This document shows, piece after piece, positions 16,297 to 21,308 of a DNA stretch of 46,860 nt. Position 1 is the first letter of the stretch. The number at the start of each line of letters is the position of its first letter. The position numbers and the translations under genes were made by a program. The stretch comes from a virus, in the IMG/VR virus record IMGVR_UViG_3300044730_001128, positions 1 through 46,860 of that record. One strand, written 5' to 3'. The notes below the pieces were generated by a model. That model was not told the origin of the DNA. It searched no databases and saw only the letters and a program-made list of their open reading frames with translations.

Positions 16297-16569
16297 TTAC
16301 TCTAACACACCTGTCAGCTCTTTGGCCGCACACAACTCAGCCAGCACCGTCCCACCCTCGGGAATCCCTAGCGTGCAGCGGTGGTACCAGTGAACGCAGG
16401 TCCGGCACTCCCCGCCATCCGGCAACGGCTTGTGCTTTTTCAACAAATGCTGCAGCCGCAACTCCTCTTTCCCTGCATCGCTGGAGCGATAACACTTGAA
16501 GCAGTAGACGGCGTTGGTCGTAATGGCGCCGCACTGGATGCAGCGGCGGCTGTTGATTGGAACTTGCAT
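16297..16569 (-). CDS. Cys-rich zinc-binding protein (90 aa)
   Basis: Two CxxC knuckles at the N-terminus (CIQCG, YCFKC, residues ~10-26) and a second Cys/His cluster (CRTCVHWYHRC, about 55-65) suggest two zinc sites. Its ATG overlaps the stop of the upstream zinc-ribbon gene (TGATG). It lies 22 bases before polA. A nucleic-acid-binding or adaptor role is likely, but I do not know the family. Confidence 0.65.
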   Translation of the reverse strand: MQVPINSRRCIQCGAITTNAVYCFKCYRSSDAGKEELRLQHLLKKHKPLPDGGECRTCVHWYHRCTLGIPEGGTVLAELCAAKELTGVLE

Positions 16570-16778
16570 CAGAAAAAACGAACACGTAAAAATCCTGAAA
16601 GGCGCTTCATCACGCCAGTTTTGGTGTGCTGAGCTGCGCCATCGGGCAACTCAACCTCGACCGTAAAAACCTTGTGCCCACATTGCGGGCATTTCCGCTG
16701 ACGCAGAATCGACTCCGCCGTATCCCGGCAAGTGCGATCCACGTCCATCCGCTTGAAATCACACCTGGCGCATCGCAT
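16569..16778 (-). CDS. NrdR-like zinc ribbon, stand-alone (69 aa)
   Basis: The sequence MRCARCDF..., then RQRKCPQCGHKVFTVE, has the four cysteines and spacing of the N-terminal zinc ribbon of NrdR, the repressor of ribonucleotide reductase genes (typical form MxCPxC ... RRRxCxxCxxRFTT). The ATP-cone that follows in NrdR is absent; instead there is a basic tail (VMKRLSGFLRVRFF). It could bind NrdR boxes or compete with the host regulator, which would fit the nucleotide-metabolism genes beside it. This is inference; other zinc ribbons share the CxxC pairs. It overlaps the next gene by TGATG. Confidence 0.65.
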   Translation of the reverse strand: MRCARCDFKRMDVDRTCRDTAESILRQRKCPQCGHKVFTVEVELPDGAAQHTKTGVMKRLSGFLRVRFF

Positions 16779-16977
16779 TACGCCACTTCCTGTTTTTCAC
16801 AATGCACCAAGCGTGCTGGTACGAAATCCCGTACACCCTGGCCAACTCCGAAATCGACGTGCCAGAGGCATAAAGATGCCTCAAATCCAGCGCGTTCTGC
16901 GGCGTCAACACTGCCGTCCCCGGAATCGAACCTTCCTGGAACGACGTCTTAGTCGGCGGTCTCTTCGCCTCACTCAT
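16759..16977 (-). CDS. Small helix-turn-helix protein (72 aa)
   Basis: Residues ~24-68 (LTPQNALDLRHLYASGTSIS, then ELARVYGISYQHAWCIVKNR) form a helix-turn-helix of the type found in Hin/NUMOD-like modules, with the recognition helix ending in KNRKW. The N-terminus is disordered. A paralogous module ends the protein at 17744-18133. It may be a transcription regulator. The last 20 bases overlap the zinc-ribbon gene. Confidence 0.65.
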   Translation of the reverse strand: MSEAKRPPTKTSFQEGSIPGTAVLTPQNALDLRHLYASGTSISELARVYGISYQHAWCIVKNRKWRNAMRQV

Positions 16978-17233
16978 TCCGATAAGCCTCGGTCGCCAAC
17001 GTGTTAATCAGCCGGTTCAAATACCACCGGCACTTTTCGGCATCCTCTAACGGATCCTTCTTTAGCCACATCCGGCTGAGATACTTCAGGCACTGCCACT
17101 GGAGCGAACCCACCACAGCGTCCGGCGCGTGCTGGACCCAATCCTCCAAGATGTCAATGACTTCTATCTTGCCGGCGGTGTAATGGCTGGGATGATGCAC
17201 CGCGTCGCTTACCTGGAACTGAAAGTCGCTCAT
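16970..17233 (-). CDS. DUF3310 protein, T7 gp1.7-like (87 aa)
   Basis: The start MSDFQFQVSDAVHHPSHYTA at 17233 overlaps the stop of the dCTP deaminase-like gene (ATGA). HPSHYTAGKIEVIDILEDWV and LKYLSRMWLKKDPLEDAEKC are the two conserved blocks of DUF3310, the domain that makes up part of T7 gp1.7, reported as a nucleotide kinase. Neighbouring a deoxynucleotide enzyme, a nucleotide-metabolism role is plausible; the activity has not been shown for short versions like this one. Confidence 0.8.
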   Translation of the reverse strand: MSDFQFQVSDAVHHPSHYTAGKIEVIDILEDWVQHAPDAVVGSLQWQCLKYLSRMWLKKDPLEDAEKCRWYLNRLINTLATEAYRNE

Positions 17234-17742
17234 CCTTTGGATTCCTGAACGGTGGTATCGCCGTGGTAACGGCCAGTCATCGAATAGTCTTTGCCGGGCA
17301 ACATCGACATGCGGTGGAACACAATCTGTGCAATCCGCATCCCAGGCCACAATGAAACCGGATGCAAAGCGCGTGCATTTTGCAACTCCAGCGTCAACCG
17401 CCCTTTGTAACCGGGGTCGATATACCCAGCGAGCAAATGCTCAATCCCCTCCCTAGCCCGGCTGGATTTGAGCGCCAGCTGCCCAGCAATACAGTCAGGC
17501 AGCTGGAACTCCTCCAACGTCTCCGCGAGTATGAACTCATGCGGCTGGAGCAAGAAAGGTTCCTCCTGCGTGTGCCCCACGATGGAGCGATGCACCATGT
17601 GGCGCGTCAGCGGTGACTCCACCAACACGTTCTCGCCAAGTCTCACATCGAGACTCGCGGGATTCAGCAACTCCTGATCGTAGGGGCTTACCAGATTCCG
17701 CCGCACCAGCGACACAATCTGATGGTCACACAGGATCGACAC
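17230..17742 (-). CDS. dcd: dCTP deaminase / dUTPase family enzyme (170 aa)
   Basis: Starts with GTG. NPASLDVRLGENVLVE, ALKSSRAREGIEHLLAG, YIDPGYKGRLTLELQN and PGMRIAQIVFH are the conserved blocks of the trimeric dCTP deaminase/dUTPase superfamily. The Glu in LTLELQN corresponds to the catalytic Glu of dCTP deaminase, which converts dCTP to dUTP for the dTTP route. The end (MTGRYHGDTTVQESKG) resembles the flexible C-terminal lid. Length is slightly below E. coli Dcd (193). Whether it is mono- or bifunctional (with dUTPase) is not decided. It would raise dTTP supply during replication. Confidence 0.88.
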   Translation of the reverse strand: MSILCDHQIVSLVRRNLVSPYDQELLNPASLDVRLGENVLVESPLTRHMVHRSIVGHTQEEPFLLQPHEFILAETLEEFQLPDCIAGQLALKSSRAREGIEHLLAGYIDPGYKGRLTLELQNARALHPVSLWPGMRIAQIVFHRMSMLPGKDYSMTGRYHGDTTVQESKG

Positions 17743-17743
17743 C

Positions 17744-18133
17744 TCAGATCACCACCGTGGTGGGCTGATCCTGCTGGAGCGTCACGTGTTTCCACGTCTT
17801 GTTCCACTTGATGCAGTTGATCGTGGTGCTGTGGACGCCAAATTCCTTAGCGATCTTGGCGACCGACTTGCCACCAGCCTGCAGCTGGCGCTTAATTTCC
17901 AGCACCTTCTTCTCCGTCAACGCCGCCCTCGCCTTGCGGCGCGACACACGAGTCTTACTTTGAGACTTCGGAGTTTGTACGGCGGTTGTACGTACAGCCT
18001 TGGCTGCTGGTGCGACTGCCGGCTTGGTCACGTCCAGTTCGACGTGCTGGCAGGCGTTGATGGCCACGAAGGCGTGCTCCAGGGCAGTGGTGATCTGCTG
18101 GAACTGTTCGTCAGAAAGGATGTGCATGTTCAT
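17744..18133 (-). CDS. Helix-turn-helix DNA-binding protein (129 aa)
   Basis: The C-terminal ~50 residues (LTEKKVLEIKRQLQAGGKSV, then AKIAKEFGVHSTTINCIK) make a helix-turn-helix that aligns with the module of the 72-residue protein at 16759: LT....L, AG.S, .A...G, I..N..W. The N-terminal ~40 residues are a helix (QFQQITTALEHAFVAINACQ); a basic, Ala/Lys/Thr-rich linker joins them. It may regulate the minus-strand unit or bind the origin. A second ATG lies two codons in. Confidence 0.7.
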   Translation of the reverse strand: MNMHILSDEQFQQITTALEHAFVAINACQHVELDVTKPAVAPAAKAVRTTAVQTPKSQSKTRVSRRKARAALTEKKVLEIKRQLQAGGKSVAKIAKEFGVHSTTINCIKWNKTWKHVTLQQDQPTTVVI

Positions 18134-18162
18134 CAGTAGAACGGTGAGAGTGTAGTACAGGA

Positions 18163-18420
18163 TCAGCGAGAAGAAAGCTCAATCTGGAGCGCAGCCTGGA
18201 AGTAGCCGGCGATTTTCATGCGCCGGAATTCTGAGCTGGCATCGTCGCTGTGCTTGTCCTCGATAAAGGAGTAGTTGTGCCGCGACTCGTTGAGGGCCGC
18301 CAACGTCTCGACGTTGAGCAGCTCCAGGTCTCGAAGCGGCATGTCCTTGATCTTGTCCAAATAGACGGTTTGGCTCAACAGGAAAGACCTGTAGAACGGA
18401 ACCACGTTGGTTTCAGTCAT
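18163..18420 (-). CDS. Hypothetical protein (85 aa)
   Basis: The start MTETNVVPFYRSFLLSQ at 18420 overlaps the stop of the upstream gene (ATGA). The sequence looks helical throughout (VYLDKIKDMPLRDLELLNVE, EFRRMKIAGYFQAALQIEL), with no cysteines or membrane segment. It belongs to a run of small coupled unknown genes between the primase-helicase and the nucleotide genes. Function unknown. Confidence 0.55.
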   Translation of the reverse strand: MTETNVVPFYRSFLLSQTVYLDKIKDMPLRDLELLNVETLAALNESRHNYSFIEDKHSDDASSEFRRMKIAGYFQAALQIELSSR

Positions 18421-18743
18421 GCGAAATAGCGTGGGTCTTGATGCCTCAAGCGGGTGAGATCCGTGAGACGCAACTTGAGAATCTCGTGGATGGCCAGCTT
18501 GGCGAGTCTGCTGGAGCAGATCGTGTCGCTGGTGGCAAACACGTAGATCAGGTGACGATACAGCTGGGTCAAAGTTTTCGCCTTGACCCAGTGCGTGTCG
18601 CCGGGGATTGGCTCGGTGCCGTACTCCCAATCGTCGTAGTCCTCGGAGTTCCGAAGCTCGCGGGCTTCAGTCGTCCCAATCAGACGTGTCGATTGGGGCC
18701 CAGTCGTCGATTCTGTTGGTGAGGAGTTGGCGGAGTCCGTCAT
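18417..18743 (-). CDS. Hypothetical protein, start uncertain (108 aa)
   Basis: The only ATG (18743) makes the gene overlap its upstream neighbour by 77 bases, more than usual here, and the first ~20 residues are Ser/Thr-rich and coding antisense-like. Translation may instead start at a rare codon near 18683. From residue ~28 on it looks real: DYDDWEYGTEPIPGDTHWVK, LTQLYRHLIYVFATSDTI and a helical end. Function unknown. Confidence 0.5.
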   Translation of the reverse strand: MTDSANSSPTESTTGPQSTRLIGTTEARELRNSEDYDDWEYGTEPIPGDTHWVKAKTLTQLYRHLIYVFATSDTICSSRLAKLAIHEILKLRLTDLTRLRHQDPRYFA

Positions 18744-18930
18744 CGCTGGCGGGGATCAGATCCTCTTCGTGAAGGTCGAAGGAGCCTCTGCACAAGGCAG
18801 GCCCCCACTCTGCCGGATAAAGGTGGCTTTGCGGAATGACCACAACCATGTCGTCAACAACGGCATTGACACAGAGGCGAGTACCACCATCTTCAAACCA
18901 CAGATCCTCAATTTCCAGTACCTGGCTCAT
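18667..18930 (-). CDS. Hypothetical acidic protein (87 aa)
   Basis: Coupled to the preceding gene by ATGA. MSQVLEIEDLWFEDGGTRLC and VVDDMVVVIPQSHLYPAEWG suggest a small beta-sheet fold; the C-terminus (DDWAPIDTSDWDD) is strongly acidic. Similar layouts occur in small phage proteins that mimic or bind DNA-binding partners, but this is only a hint. Function unknown. Confidence 0.55.
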   Translation of the reverse strand: MSQVLEIEDLWFEDGGTRLCVNAVVDDMVVVIPQSHLYPAEWGPALCRGSFDLHEEDLIPASDDGLRQLLTNRIDDWAPIDTSDWDD

Positions 18931-19169
18931 TTGACCTCCCGTGCAGTTTGGCGGGCTTCGATGCCGTCCATCCAGGCATCCCAGCTCATCTTCAAGAACT
19001 GTTCCAAGTCCTGCAGCTGCTGGAGCTGGAGCATGTCGTAGGTCGGGTCTACACCGAGACGCTCGCTATCGACGATTTTTTCTTGGAGCTGAATCGCAGA
19101 CCAGTGGACGGCGAAGTACCACGGGCTGAGCTTGGTGTTCTCGAATTTTGTGTGCAGAAAGTCGTCCAT
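18927..19169 (-). CDS. Hypothetical helical protein (80 aa)
   Basis: Start MDDFLHTKFENTKLSPWYFA at 19169; a longer frame from 19223 would run through the terminator and is rejected. It is mainly helical, with a Gln/Leu-rich stretch (MLQLQQLQDLEQFLKMSWDA). It is the first gene after the terminator at 19183-19208, so it opens a new transcription unit of minus-strand genes. Function unknown. Confidence 0.55.
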   Translation of the reverse strand: MDDFLHTKFENTKLSPWYFAVHWSAIQLQEKIVDSERLGVDPTYDMLQLQQLQDLEQFLKMSWDAWMDGIEARQTAREVK

Positions 19170-19182
19170 GTCAATCAGTAAT

Positions 19183-19208
19183 AAAAGGCACGCCGTTGCG
19201 GGCGTGCC
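19183..19208 (-). terminator. Rho-independent terminator (minus strand)
   Basis: On the minus strand an eight-base stem GGCACGCC/GGCGTGCC with a six-base loop is followed by TTTTATTA. It ends the unit coming from 21125-19260 before the next minus-strand genes. A larger imperfect inverted repeat (TTGCA...TGCAA with ACAGCC/GGCTGT, 19216-19255) lies just before it. Confidence 0.8.
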
Positions 19209-19259
19209 CTTACTGTTGCACACAGCCAGCTAGGCGTCCAGCCGGGCTGTTGCAATTCT

Positions 19260-19346
19260 TCATGTGGCCCATTGGGTGAGGTAGACAGTGACTACCAGCA
19301 TCCCCAGCAGCCACGTCAGCCCAAAGACCACCACCGGCGGAATCAC
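19260..19346 (-). CDS. Tiny single-span membrane peptide (28 aa)
   Basis: A GTG start overlaps the stop of the upstream gene (GTGA). The peptide is almost wholly one membrane helix: IPPVVVFGLTWLLGMLVVTV followed by a short polar end. The coupling and clean hydrophobic profile support translation. It could be a membrane anchor or toxin-like peptide that alters the host membrane; it is far from the lysis genes, so I do not call it a holin. Confidence 0.5.
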   Translation of the reverse strand: MIPPVVVFGLTWLLGMLVVTVYLTQWAT

Positions 19347-19648
19347 GTCGGCACCCCCAGTTCCTCCGGCTGGTACTGGGTCAGCACGCAGACGTCGGCA
19401 CCTTGCTTGAGGGCTTGTCCAACAAGATAATGAAATTGCTTGTAGGCATCGTCTGACTCGACGATCTGATACTCCTCAACCTCGTAGGTGCGGCCCCGGC
19501 GATACCACTGGACCCGGACCACGGCCATCAACTCAAACGGAATATCGCCGGTGGTAAAACCGAGCGTGGGCTTCCTGGGACGCTTCGGCTGGGGCGGTTC
19601 AGGTTTGGCCACGGGTTCCTTCCAAAAAAGCCAAGCGGCAATCCGCAT
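19343..19648 (-). CDS. Hypothetical protein with Pro/Lys-rich linker (101 aa)
   Basis: The start MRIAAWLFWKEPVAKPEPPQ at 19648 follows TAGGGGTC; the longer frame upstream has no such site. A short hydrophobic N-terminus is followed by a Pro/Lys/Arg linker and an alpha/beta domain (PFELMAVVRVQWYRRGRTYE, YKQFHYLVGQALKQGADVCV). The last domain may be a small enzyme or binding module. No family recognised. Confidence 0.55.
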   Translation of the reverse strand: MRIAAWLFWKEPVAKPEPPQPKRPRKPTLGFTTGDIPFELMAVVRVQWYRRGRTYEVEEYQIVESDDAYKQFHYLVGQALKQGADVCVLTQYQPEELGVPT

Positions 19649-19724
19649 GACCCCTAGGAAAAAGTTAGGCCGTCCCACAGACTTTTGAAGCAGTCGGTCA
19701 AATACTAAAGAAGAGGTGCCGGTT

Positions 19725-19937
19725 TTAATCGTTACCGGCGGACGATTGCATGACGCAACGAGACGCTGAGGCGATGTACGCAACGGTATAGAACAACGAG
19801 TAGTTGTACGATGTAAAGACCCGAGCTTCACCACGTAGGGCTGCCCAGGATGAAAGCTGGTTCTTAATCGTGGAACCAGCAAGCGATTGCTTTGCGTAAC
19901 GCTGAGCAGCGTAACAATACCAAGCGGAACGGAGCAT
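19725..19937 (-). CDS. Possible small protein (70 aa)
   Basis: An ATG frame of 70 residues (MLRSAWYCYAAQRYAKQSLA... VMQSSAGND) fills most of the otherwise empty stretch 19649-19974. It is rich in Ser, Ala and Tyr with a weakly hydrophobic middle (FYTVAYIASASRCV). No Shine-Dalgarno is visible and I recognise no family. The stop lies inside an inverted repeat (GCCGGT...ACCGGC, 19718-19739), which could act as a weak terminator. Base use is more AT-rich than the flanks on the left side. Confidence 0.4.
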   Translation of the reverse strand: MLRSAWYCYAAQRYAKQSLAGSTIKNQLSSWAALRGEARVFTSYNYSLFYTVAYIASASRCVMQSSAGND

Positions 19938-19974
19938 CTATTTCTGGGACTTACACTTAAAGATGCCCAGATAA

Positions 19975-20487
19975 CTACAAATCAGGCGGCATTAAAGTAG
20001 GAAGTTGCCCTCCTTGCTTCAAAATTTTTACCGCTTGTCTGCGTGCTCCATCAGCAGCAGAGGCAATAAGTGCGTGCCGCGACTGGTTCACTTGCAGTTG
20101 ATCTCGATCATGCTGAGCGAGATTTTCTGTATCAATTTGAGTAAACATGCGCCGCGTAGATCGACGGTGTTTATTCAAACCCTGATACGCCTGACCGTTT
20201 AAATAAATAATCGCTTGAGCATCTGTCAGCGCAACAAGACTGCCCTGTTGTTGCTTAAAAACAATCGGGTGGTCGATCGCATCCCTTGCTCTTTCCAGCC
20301 AGTCTTTTACACGAACACTGTGAAAATTTTGCTGAGATTGCTCTTCAGCAGTTAATACAGCGTTTTTACTAAATAAAACATGAAACATTTCAACTACTTT
20401 GTGCGCTGGAATAACTTCACCTTTGCGTAAGTTACGCCAGTCAATTCCCGCTACAGATGCAGGCAGTTCTTCCGCGTGGAACTTCAC
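19975..20487 (-). CDS. Hypothetical protein paired with the 213-aa gene (170 aa)
   Basis: Overlaps the upstream gene by four bases (ATGA) and appears co-expressed with it. The N-terminal part (GIDWRNLRKGEVIPAHKVVE, then FHVLFSKNAVLTAEEQ) and the middle (VRVKDWLERARDAI) look helical; the C-terminal half is basic and Gln-rich (HRRSTRRMFTQIDTENLAQH). It might be a DNA- or RNA-binding partner of the 213-residue protein. Both genes are more AT-rich than their neighbours. Function unknown. Confidence 0.6.
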   Translation of the reverse strand: MKFHAEELPASVAGIDWRNLRKGEVIPAHKVVEMFHVLFSKNAVLTAEEQSQQNFHSVRVKDWLERARDAIDHPIVFKQQQGSLVALTDAQAIIYLNGQAYQGLNKHRRSTRRMFTQIDTENLAQHDRDQLQVNQSRHALIASAADGARRQAVKILKQGGQLPTLMPPDL

Positions 20488-21125
20488 TCGGACACCTCCT
20501 CAATAGCAGCAACACGAAAACGACCGTAACGGGGACGCCAAGTACCAAGCCCCTCCGCTTTACCGGCCATATTTGCTATTCGTCGAAGTTGGTCAATACC
20601 CATAATTTCATCGTCCAAGGTCAACTCAAATGTTGCTGACCACTCTGGAAGATGAAGGCGATTTACCCAAACACCACGACCTGTAAATGCCGCTAGTTGG
20701 AGTTTAGGTATGCGATGGTTAAACATATCGACGGCATTTTTAGGTCCATCGAAGTTGAGCAAAGGGTTGTTAGTAACAACAACAGAACGCAGAACGTCTT
20801 TACCGAGTTTCCACTTTGTTGCCGCATTACGCAGACAACGTTGGAAGTTAGCGCCTGGCATATAAGGATTAGCAAAACCTTCAAAGCCCACAGCGTTGTT
20901 GGCTTCGTCAATTTCAACTACACCTTCAGTTTCCCAGTAACCGGAAAACAGCCAGTCAAGTGTGCGTACAGCACGGTGAACACCATCAGTTTTAGCTTTT
21001 CCTTTTTTGTCAGTGAAATACTGCTTTTGTTTGCAGTAATCACCCAAAGGATCGCTGTACTGAACGTTGGAACACAGAAGAGGAGCAGTGCTCTCAACTG
21101 TTACTTCGAAGTTGCGAAGAGACAT
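20484..21125 (-). CDS. Conserved phage protein with GLG..RPRYGRF motif (213 aa)
   Basis: I recognise a widespread phage family of unknown function: an early strand ending in APLLCSNVQYSDPLG (usual form PLLMHN..LADPL), a Lys-rich loop with KTDG, PYMPGANFQRCLRNAATKWK, LLNFDGP, and the C-terminal GLGTWRPRYGRFRV. The Gly-rich loop near the C-terminus recalls the G-loop of RAMP/Cas-type ferredoxin-like proteins, but that link is my inference. It opens a minus-strand unit with the 170-residue gene and is preceded by a region with three inverted repeats. Confidence 0.65.
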   Translation of the reverse strand: MSLRNFEVTVESTAPLLCSNVQYSDPLGDYCKQKQYFTDKKGKAKTDGVHRAVRTLDWLFSGYWETEGVVEIDEANNAVGFEGFANPYMPGANFQRCLRNAATKWKLGKDVLRSVVVTNNPLLNFDGPKNAVDMFNHRIPKLQLAAFTGRGVWVNRLHLPEWSATFELTLDDEIMGIDQLRRIANMAGKAEGLGTWRPRYGRFRVAAIEEVSE

Positions 21126-21145
21126 GAGTCAAAAAGAAGTTGGGA

Positions 21146-21166
21146 TCGGTTTTATTCGTAAACCGA
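21146..21166. promoter_or_regulatory. Inverted repeat in the leader of the 213-aa gene
   Basis: TCGGTTT and AAACCGA pair perfectly around the loop TATTCGT, 21 bases before the minus-strand start codon at 21125. It could be a leader hairpin that shields the ribosome-binding region or an operator. Confidence 0.45.
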
Positions 21167-21200
21167 AAACGATTGCAGTAAGGGATTGGACAAGACAATG

Positions 21201-21210
21201 CACTGCAGTG
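21201..21210. promoter_or_regulatory. Perfect 10-base palindrome CACTGCAGTG
   Basis: A spacer-free palindrome in the 183-base intergenic stretch between the primase-helicase and the 213-residue gene. It is a candidate dimer-binding site. No strong -35/-10 pair was found around it. Confidence 0.35.
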
Positions 21211-21261
21211 AGGTGAGCAGAGCAACGGCACTAAGCGAAGCATCGCCATCAGCGGAATTCC

Positions 21262-21293
21262 GCCGACTCATGCAGTGTAATACACGAGTCGGC
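21262..21293. terminator. Stem-loop downstream of the primase-helicase gene
   Basis: GCCGACTC (21262-21269) and GAGTCGGC (21286-21293) form a perfect eight-base stem; inside the loop GTGT/ACAC adds four more pairs. It lies 16 bases past the stop of the minus-strand gene. There is no T-run, so termination would be rho-dependent or the structure may protect or process the transcript. Confidence 0.5.
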
Positions 21294-21308
21294 AGGTCTG
21301 TCAACCCC

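Noticed and set aside
18927-19223. 98-residue version of the gene ending at 18927
   Set aside because: The first 18 residues are the reading of the terminator stem; the ATG at 19169 is preferred.
19343-19882. 179-residue version of the gene ending at 19343
   Set aside because: The N-terminal 78 residues have no structured pattern and overlap another frame; the ATG at 19648 has a Shine-Dalgarno-like AGGGG.
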